A stretch of DNA of 64,000 nucleotides from Pseudomonas sp. CBZ-4 (GTDB taxonomy: Bacteria; Pseudomonadota; Gammaproteobacteria; Pseudomonadales; Pseudomonadaceae): contig NZ_ANNV01000152.1 of the NCBI RefSeq assembly GCF_000346755.1, positions 1 to 64,000 on the forward strand. Reading direction: 5' to 3'. How positions within the stretch are numbered: position 1 is the stretch's first letter; every line of letters begins with the position of its first letter. Shown here piece after piece: positions 1 through 8,562 of this stretch. The notes under the pieces were generated by a model. The model saw nothing but the letters and a program-made list of their open reading frames with translations. It had not been told where the DNA came from and did no database searches. Position numbers and translations under genes: made by a program.

Positions 1-34
1 AGGTGATGCTATCGCAGGCAAGCCAGCTCCCACA
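1..34. repeat. Right half of a REPIN-type palindrome cut by the window edge
   Basis: The first 34 bases match the right arm of the complete REPINs at 38317-38405 and 53771-53856 (GATGCTATCGCAGGCAAGCC followed by AGCTCCCACA). The left arm would lie before position 1. It sits just downstream of the sulfatase stop codon, a typical intergenic place for such Pseudomonas elements. Confidence 0.8.
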
Positions 35-66
35 CAAGCCAGTCTCCAGATGGGTTGTCGTGTCAG

Positions 67-1653
67 TTATTGAGCCGGTGCGGCCTTCCTCTTCGCTTCG
101 ATTTGCTGATCAACCTGCGCGCGAATCTGGTCAATGCTGAAACTCGCCGGCTTCTGGCTCGGCGGGTACTCAACAAAGGTTTGCAGGAACTGCGCCGACT
201 TGGTCACCGCCACCGCTACCAGGTAGACGTTTTTGGTGCTCCAGTCGTAGTACTGATCAGAGACCACGTCCGCCCGTTCATACGGGTCCATGCGCAGGTT
301 GAAGATCTTCGGCACCCGCAGGCACACGAAGGGCTCGCTCCACACCTTGAACCCACCGGGCGCGCGCTGTTCGCAGTACACCGCCTTCCAGTTGCCAAAG
401 CGCGCCGAGACCAGTACCCCGTCATCGTTGAAGTAGTAGAACTCGTCGCGGGCGCCTTTGGGTTGCTGGCCGGTCAGGTACGGCAGCTGGTTGAACCCGT
501 CCAGATGCACCTTGAAGCTCGCCCCCCCGGAGGTCGGTGCCCAACCCTTGAGCAACTTGTCTTTGACCTCGGTATCACCCGCAGCCGCCAGCAGCGTGGG
601 GAACCAGTCCATGCCCGAGAACATTTCGTTGGAGACCTCGGCCGGCTTGATCTTGCCCGGCCAGCGGATCATCGCCGGCACGCGATAGGCGCCTTCCCAG
701 TTGGAGTTTTTCTCATTGCGAAACGGCGTGGTCGCCGCGTCCGGCCAGGAGAACTGGTTCGGCCCATTGTCGGTGGTGTAGACCACGATGGTGTTGTCGG
801 CGATTTTCAGGTCGTCGAGGGTTTGCAGGAGTTTGCCCACATCGCCGTCGTGCTCCACCATGCCGTCGGCGTATTCGTTGCCGGGCATGCCGCTCTGGCC
901 CTTCATCGAGTCGCGCACGTGGGTGAACAAGTGCATGCGCGTGGTGTTCATCCACACGAAGAAGGGCTTGTCGGCTTCGGCCTGTTTCTTGATGAACGCC
1001 TGGGCAGCGGCCGTGGTTTCATCGTCGATGGTTTCCATGCGCTTGGTGGTCAAGGCGCCGGTGTCTTCGATCTTGCCGTCGGCAAAGCTGTGGATCACCC
1101 CACGGGGCGAGTTGGCCTTGACGAAGGCTGCGTCGTCCTTGGGCCAATAGGGGCGCTCGGGCTCCTCTTCGGCGTTGAGGTGATAGAGGTTGCCGAAGAA
1201 CTCATCGAAGCCGTGGTTGGTGGGCAGGTATTCGTCCTTGTCGCCCAAGTGGTTCTTGCCGAACTGCCCGGTGGCGTAGCCGAGGGACTTGAGGGCCTGG
1301 GCAATGGTGATGTCGCGCTTTTGCAGGCCCACCGACGCCCCCGGCGCGCCGACCTTGGACAGGCCGGTGCGCAACGGCGTCTGCCCGGTGATAAACGACG
1401 AGCGCCCGGCCGTGCAGCTGTTCTCCGCGTAGTAGTCGGTGAACATCATGCCTTCCTTGGCGATGCGGTCGATATTCGGGGTCTTGTAGCCCACCACGCC
1501 CATGGAGTAGGCACTGATGTTGGTTTGCCCGATGTCATCGCCAAATATCACCAGGATATTCGGCTTTTCAGCGGCCCAGGCGGATGCCGAGGCCCCTATC
1601 ACCGAAACCGCCACCAGCGCGAGTTTCGGCAGCCACTTACGTATGCGAGTCAT
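67..1653 (-). CDS. Periplasmic arylsulfatase-family hydrolase with a CTAGR active-site motif
   Basis: A 528-aa sulfatase (alkaline phosphatase superfamily) that should hydrolyse sulfate esters in the periplasm. A signal peptide ends near AWA (residue 27). PNILVIFGDD supplies the metal-binding Asp39/Asp40. Cys80 in CTAGRSSFITG is the residue expected to be oxidised to formylglycine; family members usually carry CxPxR, but here the third position is Ala. The start was set at ATG 1653 because AAGGAGC lies 7 bases upstream; the longer in-frame reading to 1848 overlaps the HAD gene. It is the last gene of the minus-strand series from moxR, 55 bases after the HAD gene. The natural substrate is unknown. 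Confidence 0.9.
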   Translation of the reverse strand: MTRIRKWLPKLALVAVSVIGASASAWAAEKPNILVIFGDDIGQTNISAYSMGVVGYKTPNIDRIAKEGMMFTDYYAENSCTAGRSSFITGQTPLRTGLSKVGAPGASVGLQKRDITIAQALKSLGYATGQFGKNHLGDKDEYLPTNHGFDEFFGNLYHLNAEEEPERPYWPKDDAAFVKANSPRGVIHSFADGKIEDTGALTTKRMETIDDETTAAAQAFIKKQAEADKPFFVWMNTTRMHLFTHVRDSMKGQSGMPGNEYADGMVEHDGDVGKLLQTLDDLKIADNTIVVYTTDNGPNQFSWPDAATTPFRNEKNSNWEGAYRVPAMIRWPGKIKPAEVSNEMFSGMDWFPTLLAAAGDTEVKDKLLKGWAPTSGGASFKVHLDGFNQLPYLTGQQPKGARDEFYYFNDDGVLVSARFGNWKAVYCEQRAPGGFKVWSEPFVCLRVPKIFNLRMDPYERADVVSDQYYDWSTKNVYLVAVAVTKSAQFLQTFVEYPPSQKPASFSIDQIRAQVDQQIEAKRKAAPAQ

Positions 1654-1708
1654 AAGACTTGCTCCTTGGTAGGGCTTGAGTCGCAGTGCATGCGACCTGC
1701 GGATTTGC

Positions 1709-2710
1709 TTATTGCACCTCTGCTTGCACAGCTGGATCGAACGGGTAGATACGGCGCCAGTCGCTCGCCATGTCCACCACGGTCCAGTGCTGTGTCCTGG
1801 CCAGGTCCAACGCCTTGTCCAGGCGCCCCACCTGAGAACTGCGGTCATAGGCCCATTCGCGCTGGGCGTCGGTGTGGTGCACCAGGCCCATCAGGCGCTT
1901 GCCTTTGCCGGCGGCGGTCCACTGCAGCATCTGCAGGTCGCCGTCGGAGTTGCCGAAGGCCAGGATCGGCCGGCGCCCGATGATCGAATCGATGCTTTCC
2001 GGCTTGCCCGGGCCGTCGTCGTTATGGGCCAGCTTGGCGGTGCGCAGCACCTGTGGTTGGCCGTCCTTGAGTTGGTATTGAGTGACGAAATTCGAGCCGA
2101 TCACCTGCTCCGGTGGCACGCCGTACACCTCTTCGGCAAACGCGCGCATGAATGCGGTGTCGCCGCCGGAGACGATGTAGGTCTTGAATTGCTGGCTGCG
2201 CAGGTAGTCGAGCATTTCCAGCATAGGCTGGTAGATCATCTGGTCGAAGGGCTTGCCGGTCTTGGGGTGACGGGCCTGTTTCAGCCAGTTCTTCGCGTTG
2301 TCGATAAACGCCTCGGTGCTGACCCCGGTGTGGGTGGCGCCGATGATTTTCAGCAGGCCGTCCATGCCGCTGGCGGCAAGCGCGTGATGGTCGCCCTCAA
2401 GCACCGCCTTGAAGGGTTGGGTGTTTTGCCATTCGGGGTGCTGGGGCGCCAGGCGCTTGACTTCGTCAAAGGCGAACAGCACTTCGAAATACGCCGGTTG
2501 TTCGGTCCACAGGGTGCCGTCGTTGTCGAACACCGCGATGCGTTCGGCGGGTTTGACGTAATCCTTGGAACCTTCGGTGGTGACCGCCTGGACAAACTCG
2601 ATGATCTGTTTTTTGTTCGCGCCTTCGTGCCACGAGGGCAGCGGGTCGGCGGCGAAGGCGGGCAGGCTCAGCAGGCACAACAGGGGCAGGGCAGAACGCA
2701 GCGACGTCAT
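1709..2710 (-). CDS. Secreted HAD-superfamily phosphatase
   Basis: A 333-aa haloacid dehalogenase-like hydrolase with a signal peptide (residues 1-20, ending PAFA). Motif I is VFDNDGTLW (nucleophile Asp62, Asp64), motif II the Ser in SGGDTAFM, and motif IV GNSDGDLQM, so all catalytic parts are present. It is probably a periplasmic phosphatase; the substrate cannot be read from the sequence. The start ATG at 2710 has AAAGGA upstream and overlaps the stop of the BatD-like gene as ATGA, so translation is coupled. A longer in-frame reading to 3010 runs inside the BatD-like gene and was rejected. Confidence 0.88.
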   Translation of the reverse strand: MTSLRSALPLLCLLSLPAFAADPLPSWHEGANKKQIIEFVQAVTTEGSKDYVKPAERIAVFDNDGTLWTEQPAYFEVLFAFDEVKRLAPQHPEWQNTQPFKAVLEGDHHALAASGMDGLLKIIGATHTGVSTEAFIDNAKNWLKQARHPKTGKPFDQMIYQPMLEMLDYLRSQQFKTYIVSGGDTAFMRAFAEEVYGVPPEQVIGSNFVTQYQLKDGQPQVLRTAKLAHNDDGPGKPESIDSIIGRRPILAFGNSDGDLQMLQWTAAGKGKRLMGLVHHTDAQREWAYDRSSQVGRLDKALDLARTQHWTVVDMASDWRRIYPFDPAVQAEVQ

Positions 2711-3732
2711 GGGAAGTCCTTTTCGTGACGGGGGTTCAGTGGAAGCAAGCGTAGTTGACGACACCGCCAACGCAATGCAGCCCACGTTTTTCGTGAGCTC
2801 CGCGCCATTCGCGGCCACAACGTATGCAACAGATAACCGGTGAGAATCAGCACCGCGATGGACGCTATCCACAGCAGCCACTGCCGGGGGAATTGCCAGT
2901 GCCGCTGTTCGATGGCAAACGTCGGCGTATAGGCGCTGATCGCCTCGGCCTCGACGGTGAGCGCTGGCCATTGCGCCACTTGCAGGCGATGGTTGCGGCT
3001 GTCCCACCACTTCACGCTGATGGCCGGCAGGGTGAAATGGCCGCCTTGTTCGACGCGGTACACCAGCGGGTCGATGCGCTGGCCGCCGGTGACGCCACCG
3101 CGTCCATCGTCGAGGTTGCTGATGCGCGGCGCTTGCGGGTACAGGCGCAGGCCATTGATCGACGCGGTGTTCGGCGGGGGCAAAGACAGTCCGGGGGTGT
3201 TGTCGGCTTGCAGGGTGAGGGTGCGGGTCAGGCTGTCACCGACCTTGAGGTCACGGGCCTCAAGGGTCTGGCTCAAACGCACGGCACTGGCCACCAGCAC
3301 CGGCTCGCCGGGCGCGAATCCTGGGGGCTGGGTCGCATCGAAGGCCAGTGGCTGGCTCTGCGCGTTCAACGGCGCGCTGGCCTGACCGGGTTGGGCGCTG
3401 ACCGTCAGCGCCGGCACGCTGAAGTGCTGCGCCACGTTGGCTGTAATGCCGTAGCTGTAGCGCATGCCATAGAACGTCTGCCCGTCGATCACCTGGGTGG
3501 TGTGCTCTGCTTCGCCATTGGGCGGCTGTACCCGCGCGCCGGGCAGCTTGAGCTCTGGCAGGGTCGCGGCGGCGGTAAACCAGGTGTCGGTCAATACATC
3601 CACTTGCAGCTGCAGTTGTTCGCCGACCACCACTGAACTGCCCGGCAACAACTGCGCCTGCACCCGCAGTTGCGGTTCGGCTGCCCACAACGGCCCAGCG
3701 AGGAGCAACAACACGCCACAGCAGCGGTTCAT
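2707..3732 (-). CDS. BatD-like membrane-anchored periplasmic protein
   Basis: A 341-aa protein with a signal peptide (MNRCCGVLLLLAGPLWA), a large beta-rich periplasmic region and one transmembrane segment near residues 285-305 (LLWIASIAVLILTGYLL), followed by a basic cytoplasmic tail. This layout and its position after two VWA proteins fit the BatD/aerotolerance family, which is shorter here than many BatD proteins. Both ends overlap neighbours as ATGA, showing a coupled operon. BatD proteins are thought to act with BatA/BatB in an envelope complex; the exact role is unknown. Confidence 0.8.
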   Translation of the reverse strand: MNRCCGVLLLLAGPLWAAEPQLRVQAQLLPGSSVVVGEQLQLQVDVLTDTWFTAAATLPELKLPGARVQPPNGEAEHTTQVIDGQTFYGMRYSYGITANVAQHFSVPALTVSAQPGQASAPLNAQSQPLAFDATQPPGFAPGEPVLVASAVRLSQTLEARDLKVGDSLTRTLTLQADNTPGLSLPPPNTASINGLRLYPQAPRISNLDDGRGGVTGGQRIDPLVYRVEQGGHFTLPAISVKWWDSRNHRLQVAQWPALTVEAEAISAYTPTFAIEQRHWQFPRQWLLWIASIAVLILTGYLLHTLWPRMARSSRKTWAALRWRCRQLRLLPLNPRHEKDFP

Positions 3733-5177
3733 GGCTGCACCGCCTGGTCCTGAAGGGCGAATTTACGCCGCAGGAAGTTGGCCGGCGAGGTGGTCAGGTT
3801 CTGCAACCACAGCGCGTCGTTGTTCGCTTGCTCGGTCAGGACCGTCTTGCTCTGGCCCTTGCCGGGGGCCTTGTCGAACTTGACCTCATCGGGCTTGACC
3901 TCGGGGGTGTTGTTCGCCGCGCTTTCGGTGTCCTTTTTCAAGGCGAGCGCCAGGGCCAGATTGGCGCTCGCTTCGGGGAAGTCTGCTTGCAGTTGCAACG
4001 CGTGTTGATAGGCGCTGATGGCGTCATCGAACTTGAAGCGGCGTACGTGGATATTGCCCAGGTAGAACGCCGCTTGCGGGGTGTTCATTGCGGCGAAGGT
4101 GGTTTGCGCCAGGTCATAGTCGGCGGCGTTGTAGGCGGCGATGCCTTTCCAGTACGGGTCGACAAACCGCGCGGCAGCCTCGGGGTAGTGGTGGTGTTCG
4201 AAGGCCCAGCGGCCTTGCTGGTCGGGCGTGAGGAAGGGGTTGGCCTGTGCTTGCGTCGGCGGCAGCAGAAAGCACAGCAGCAGTACGGCGGTCCAGTTCA
4301 GGCTCCAGCCACGGCGCACGCTGAACAGCGCCAGCAACAACACCGGCCAGCACAGCCAATAGCCGGCGTCTTTCCAGTGCAACAGGCGCTGTTGCTCGTC
4401 GACGGCCTGGAAATGTTGCTGGGCGTGGCATTCGATCCAGTCCAGGTCGTCGTCATTCATGGTCAGGCTGGCCAGCGGCGCGTGAGTGGCAGAGGCCAGT
4501 TGCTTGAGCGTGGGGCTGCTGCCCAGGCCGAGGACCAGCACTTGCAGCGAAGCTGCCTTGAGCGTGGGCAATGGTGCGGCGCCGTCGGTCACCAGCAGCA
4601 ACGTGCCGGGCGTTTGTCCGAGCAAGCGTTGGGCCTGAGCGATGACTGCGTCGACGTCCTTGCCCGGCTTGTCGATCAGGTCGGTACTCAGCGCCTGGAT
4701 AAAGGTGTCGAGCAGGGCGGGATCATCGGTGGGCGGCAACACCAGATGCGCGCTGCCGGCATACACCAGCAGGGCCGTGCGTGCGCCTTTGCGGCGCTGG
4801 ACCAGGTCATGCAGTTTGTGTTTGGCGGCGGTCAGTCGGGTGGGCGGCACATCAGGGGTGTCCATCGACGGCGACAGGTCCACGGCGATAATCAGCGGCG
4901 CGCGGTTTTCGAGAAAGCCCGGGCGATCCTGCTGCCAGGTCGGCCCGGCAGCGGCGACGGCGCCGAGCACCAGCACGGCGCTGAGCAGATGCACCGGACG
5001 TAGCCGATGCGGGTCGCTGGGCGTGAGCAGCAGATACGGCAACAGGTGCGGGGCAATGTTGCCGCGCAGGCGCCGTTGCAGGTCACGGCTGCGGCGCCAG
5101 AGCAGCGGCAACGCGGCACCCAGCAACGCCAGCAACAACCAGGCGGGGCGCAGGAAGTGGAACTCACTCAAGTCCAT
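3729..5177 (-). CDS. BatB-like VWA protein with C-terminal TPRs (BatB-BatC type fusion)
   Basis: A 482-aa membrane protein. Two N-terminal transmembrane segments (about 12-26 and 62-80) precede a von Willebrand A domain with the MIDAS motif DLSPSMD. Two hydrophobic segments (about 270-310) follow, and then TPR-like helices (about 335-425) around FYLGNIHVRR and DDAISAYQHAL. In other bacteria the VWA and TPR parts are separate BatB and BatC proteins, so this is a fusion. The C-terminal 60 residues are rich in K, D and E. The start overlaps the end of the BatA-like gene by 14 bases. Confidence 0.85.
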   Translation of the reverse strand: MDLSEFHFLRPAWLLLALLGAALPLLWRRSRDLQRRLRGNIAPHLLPYLLLTPSDPHRLRPVHLLSAVLVLGAVAAAGPTWQQDRPGFLENRAPLIIAVDLSPSMDTPDVPPTRLTAAKHKLHDLVQRRKGARTALLVYAGSAHLVLPPTDDPALLDTFIQALSTDLIDKPGKDVDAVIAQAQRLLGQTPGTLLLVTDGAAPLPTLKAASLQVLVLGLGSSPTLKQLASATHAPLASLTMNDDDLDWIECHAQQHFQAVDEQQRLLHWKDAGYWLCWPVLLLALFSVRRGWSLNWTAVLLLCFLLPPTQAQANPFLTPDQQGRWAFEHHHYPEAAARFVDPYWKGIAAYNAADYDLAQTTFAAMNTPQAAFYLGNIHVRRFKFDDAISAYQHALQLQADFPEASANLALALALKKDTESAANNTPEVKPDEVKFDKAPGKGQSKTVLTEQANNDALWLQNLTTSPANFLRRKFALQDQAVQP

Positions 5178-6159
5178 GCGCTACCTCCCGTTTGAACCGT
5201 TGCGACCACAGCGCTGCGCCCAGGTGATACACCGCCAGCAACACCAGCGCAGCCCCCAACGGCCACCAGAACAGGTCGCGCTTGGGCTGGTGGCTGAGGG
5301 TGTTGACTTGATGCGGGGTGATTTGGTCGAGGGTGGCGTAGACCTGCTTGAGGCTGTCGCGGTCCTCGGCACGGAAGTAGCGGCCGCCGGTCGCGTTGGC
5401 GATCCCTTGCAAGGCGCTCAGGTTGACCTTGGCTTCCCCACTGGCCTGGGGATCGCCGATGCCGATGGTGTGGATGACCACGCCCTTGGCGGCGGCCATG
5501 TCGGCGGCGTGGTCCGGGGTGATCGCGCTGCTGGTGTCGTTGCCATCGGTGAGCAGGATCAGCACTTTTTGCGGCTCGTGGGCCTGGTCCAGCAGCTTGA
5601 GGCCCAGGCCGATGGCATCGCCGATCGCCGTATTGGGCCCGGCCATGCCAATGCCGCTATCGTCCAGCAGCAGTGACAGGCTGGTGTGGTCGAGGGTCAA
5701 CGGCGCTTGGGGAAACGCGCCGCTGCCAAACAGGATCAGGCCGATACGGTCGTCCTTGCGCTGCTGGATAAAACCCTGCACCACCTGTTTGACGGCGGCG
5801 AGGCGGTCGATCTTGTGGCCGTCGGCGTCGGTAAAGTCCTGGGTTTGCATGGACTGGGAAATATCGATGGCCAGCAGCAAGTCGCGCACCGGTTGCTGGC
5901 GCTCGATGGGCTTTTCCACCCACACCGGGCGGGCGATGGCCAGGACCACCAGGCCCCAGACCAGCAGGTTGAGGCACAACTGCGGGCGATTAGTGCGCGC
6001 GCCATGGGTGGCGGGGACCTCACCAACCGCTTGGCTCATGCCGCGAAAAAACGGCACGCGCACCGCGCTGCGCGCTTCCTGGTACGCCGGCAAATAGCGG
6101 TAGGCCAACCACGGCAACGGCAGCAGGAGCAGCAGCCATGGGTAGTCAAGCTGCCACAC
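5164..6159 (-). CDS. BatA-like VWA-domain membrane protein
   Basis: A 331-aa protein beginning VWQLDYPWLLLLLPLPWL, with two N-terminal membrane segments, a VWA domain with the MIDAS motif DISQSM and the downstream LTDGND motif, and a C-terminal membrane segment (FWWPLGAALVLLAVYHLG). The start is GTG at 6159, preceded by GGAG with a 7-base gap; the longer in-frame reading to 6471 lies over the DUF4381 gene and has no hydrophobic start. It overlaps DUF4381 by 14 bases. Its likely job is as a partner of the MoxR ATPase in assembling or metallating an envelope complex. Confidence 0.88.
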   Translation of the reverse strand: MWQLDYPWLLLLLPLPWLAYRYLPAYQEARSAVRVPFFRGMSQAVGEVPATHGARTNRPQLCLNLLVWGLVVLAIARPVWVEKPIERQQPVRDLLLAIDISQSMQTQDFTDADGHKIDRLAAVKQVVQGFIQQRKDDRIGLILFGSGAFPQAPLTLDHTSLSLLLDDSGIGMAGPNTAIGDAIGLGLKLLDQAHEPQKVLILLTDGNDTSSAITPDHAADMAAAKGVVIHTIGIGDPQASGEAKVNLSALQGIANATGGRYFRAEDRDSLKQVYATLDQITPHQVNTLSHQPKRDLFWWPLGAALVLLAVYHLGAALWSQRFKREVAHGLE

Positions 6160-6601
6160 GGTGTTGCTCCACCCAGGCTTTGCACTGGGCCAGTAAATGC
6201 GGGTGCTGCAACGGCGCGCCGTAGGCGAGTTGCGCCAGTTGTTCGCTAAAGTCCTCAGGCACCGGCGCACCGGCATGGCGTTGCAGGAAGGCTTGCCACT
6301 CGGCCCCGCGCAAGGTCGGCACGCGCTGGTGCTCTTGCGGTGCCAGCGGCATCGACAGGGCGACACGCTTGAGCAAGGCCGGCAGCTCGCGCAGGTCGCT
6401 GATGCGCTCCAGCTGCGCCAAGGCTTCGCGTCGATAGGCATCGCGCCGCCAGTGCAGCCACTTGCGCACACCCAGCACCAGTAACCCCAGAACCAGCAGC
6501 CCCAGCAACACGCCCCAGCCCCAGGTCTGCGGCCAATAACTGACGGGCGCGGGCAACCCCAACTCCTGGAGCTGCTCGATGCTCGGCACGTGGGCGTTCA
6601 C
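6146..6601 (-). CDS. DUF4381 single-pass membrane protein
   Basis: A 151-aa protein with one transmembrane segment (about 29-47) after a short Pro-rich N-terminus containing PAPVSYWPQTWGWG, then a soluble helical region. This matches the DUF4381 family, always found between DUF58 and VWA genes in such operons. The start is GTG, overlapping the DUF58 stop as GTGA. The molecular role is unknown; its place implies a structural part of the MoxR/VWA complex. Confidence 0.82.
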   Translation of the reverse strand: MNAHVPSIEQLQELGLPAPVSYWPQTWGWGVLLGLLVLGLLVLGVRKWLHWRRDAYRREALAQLERISDLRELPALLKRVALSMPLAPQEHQRVPTLRGAEWQAFLQRHAGAPVPEDFSEQLAQLAYGAPLQHPHLLAQCKAWVEQHRVAA

Positions 6602-7521
6602 CGGCGCTTCCCCAGTTCATTGCGCAACTGCACGGCGGCAGGCGAGGCCGTGCTGATCATCAACAGCGGCACCTGGCTGCGGCGCAACAGGCTGGCGACG
6701 TCTTTGAGGCGCCCGCCGAGAAAATCCCCCAGGGGCTGGCGCACCTTGCGTTGGTTCACCGCGAGTTCGACTTGCAGTTGACCCTGGGTGATCAGCAATT
6801 GCCCGCTGCTGGGCAGGTTGAGCGCTAACGGGTCGTACACCTGCAACGCCACCACGTCGTTGTGCGCCGACAGCTGTTGCAGCAGTTGCAGGGTGCGCGG
6901 GCCTGCGCCGGCAAAGTCGCTGACCAGGCAGATCAAATGGTCGTGGCCGGCCACGGCCAGGCATTGCTGCAGGACCCGGTCCAGTTGGTTGTCGCCTTCA
7001 TGGTCGGCGTTGCTGGCCTTGAGTTCGGCGTTTTGTTGCGCAATGCGGCTGCACAGCGCTTCCACGCGTTTGCGGCTGCGCAGCGGCGCCACGCTGTCGA
7101 TGCGCGCATCGTTGAACACCAGCCCGCCAACCCGGTCGCCGGCGTTGAACACCATCCACGCGGCCAGCGCGCCCAGTTCGGCGGCGATGGCGGATTTGAA
7201 GCTGCGCACCGAGCCGAAAAACATCGACATGCGCTGGTCCACCACGATCAACGCCGGGCGGTCACGCTCCTCGGTAAAGGTACGCACCACCGGTTTGCCG
7301 GTGCGCAACGATGCGCGCCAATCCAGGTGGCGCAGGTCATCGCCCGGCTGGTAGCGCCGCAGTTCATCGAAATTCAAGCCACGCCCGCGCAGGCGTGAGG
7401 CGTGGTTGCCGGCCAGCAGGCTGCCTTGGGGCTGGCGTGCGACAAAGCTCAAGCCCCGCGCCTGAAACTGCAAGGCCATCAACTGCGCCAGGCTGACGTA
7501 GACCAGGCCGTCGGCGTTCAT
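6598..7521 (-). CDS. DUF58 protein (VWA-like), MoxR partner
   Basis: A 307-aa soluble protein with the DUF58 signature: RGRGLNFDELRRYQPGDD followed by RHLDWRASLRTG and FTEERDRP, and a VWA-like core starting LIVVDQRMSM. No signal peptide or membrane segment is visible. DUF58 proteins are standard partners of MoxR AAA+ ATPases. The start overlaps the moxR stop as ATGA. Confidence 0.88.
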   Translation of the reverse strand: MNADGLVYVSLAQLMALQFQARGLSFVARQPQGSLLAGNHASRLRGRGLNFDELRRYQPGDDLRHLDWRASLRTGKPVVRTFTEERDRPALIVVDQRMSMFFGSVRSFKSAIAAELGALAAWMVFNAGDRVGGLVFNDARIDSVAPLRSRKRVEALCSRIAQQNAELKASNADHEGDNQLDRVLQQCLAVAGHDHLICLVSDFAGAGPRTLQLLQQLSAHNDVVALQVYDPLALNLPSSGQLLITQGQLQVELAVNQRKVRQPLGDFLGGRLKDVASLLRRSQVPLLMISTASPAAVQLRNELGKRR

Positions 7522-8492
7522 GCGGGCAACGCCACTGTGCTCAGCAGGCGGTCCAACACCTGATCGGCGCTGACGCCATCGGCCACCGCGTCATAGCTCA
7601 GTTGCAGGCGATGGCGCAGCACCGGGTGGAGCACGGCCTGCACATTGTCCGGGGTAACAAATGCCTGGCCCTGCAACCACGCATCAGCACGGGCGCAGCG
7701 GTCCAGGCCGATGCCGCCACGGGGGCTGGCGCCGAGGCTGATCCAGCGCGCGAGGTCGGGGTCATAGTCGGCAGGGTGGCGGGTGGCGTTGATCAGATCG
7801 ATCAGGTAGCGGTCGATGGCCGGTGACACCTGGATCGTGCTGACTTCCTGGCGCGCGGCGAAGATCACCGCCTGCGCCAGGGTGAAGCCCTGGATGGCCT
7901 GGGTCGCGGCGGCCTGTTCCTCTTCGCGCAGCAGGCGCAACACCTGGCTTTCATTGGCGGCGCTGGGGTAATCCAGCAGCAGCTTCATCACGAAGCGATC
8001 CATCTGCGCTTCCGGCAACGGGTAGGTGCCTTCCTGCTCGATGGGGTTTTGCGTAGCGATCACGATAAACAACGGCGGCAACGGGTGGCTGGCGCCGGCC
8101 ACGGTGATCTGGCGTTCTTCCATGGCCTCCAGCAGCGCGGCCTGGACCTTGGCCGGGGCGCGGTTGATCTCATCGGCGAGGATCAGGTTGCCGAACAACG
8201 GCCCGGGCTGGAAACGGATCTGGTTCTGGCCATCGACCTGGTGCAGTACTTCGGCGCCGGTGATGTCGGACGGCAGCAGATCGGGGGTGAACTGGATGCG
8301 GCTCATCTGCGCGTCCAGGTGCCGGGCCAGGGCCTTGACCGTGCGGGTCTTGGCCAGCCCCGGCAGGCTTTCCAGCAGCAGGTGACCGTTGGCCAGCAGC
8401 CCGAGCAGGATCTGGCGGATCACCTGGTCCTGGCCCAGGACACTTTCGGCCATGCTGGCTTGCAGGGCTTTCACATCATCGAGCGCGGTCAT
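7518..8492 (-). CDS. MoxR-family AAA+ ATPase
   Basis: A 324-aa cytoplasmic AAA+ ATPase. The Walker A region reads LPGLAKTRT and Walker B LILADEINR, followed by sensor 1 IATQNPIEQEG and an arginine-finger/sensor 2 region GASPRGG, all typical of MoxR. It is first in the eight-gene minus-strand operon. The start ATG at 8492 has AAGGAG 8 bases upstream. MoxR proteins act as chaperones for VWA-containing complexes; here the clients are probably the BatA/BatB-like proteins. Confidence 0.92.
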   Translation of the reverse strand: MTALDDVKALQASMAESVLGQDQVIRQILLGLLANGHLLLESLPGLAKTRTVKALARHLDAQMSRIQFTPDLLPSDITGAEVLHQVDGQNQIRFQPGPLFGNLILADEINRAPAKVQAALLEAMEERQITVAGASHPLPPLFIVIATQNPIEQEGTYPLPEAQMDRFVMKLLLDYPSAANESQVLRLLREEEQAAATQAIQGFTLAQAVIFAARQEVSTIQVSPAIDRYLIDLINATRHPADYDPDLARWISLGASPRGGIGLDRCARADAWLQGQAFVTPDNVQAVLHPVLRHRLQLSYDAVADGVSADQVLDRLLSTVALPA

Positions 8493-8562
8493 GCCATGGC
8501 TCCTTGAAACGCTGGGTCACCAGGGGCGGCGACCACGATGTACTGCACTGAACGGCCCGCGT

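Noticed and set aside
55..1983. A 642-codon plus-strand open frame over the sulfatase gene
   Set aside because: The minus strand carries a sulfatase with signal peptide and active-site motifs; the plus frame is a codon-bias shadow.
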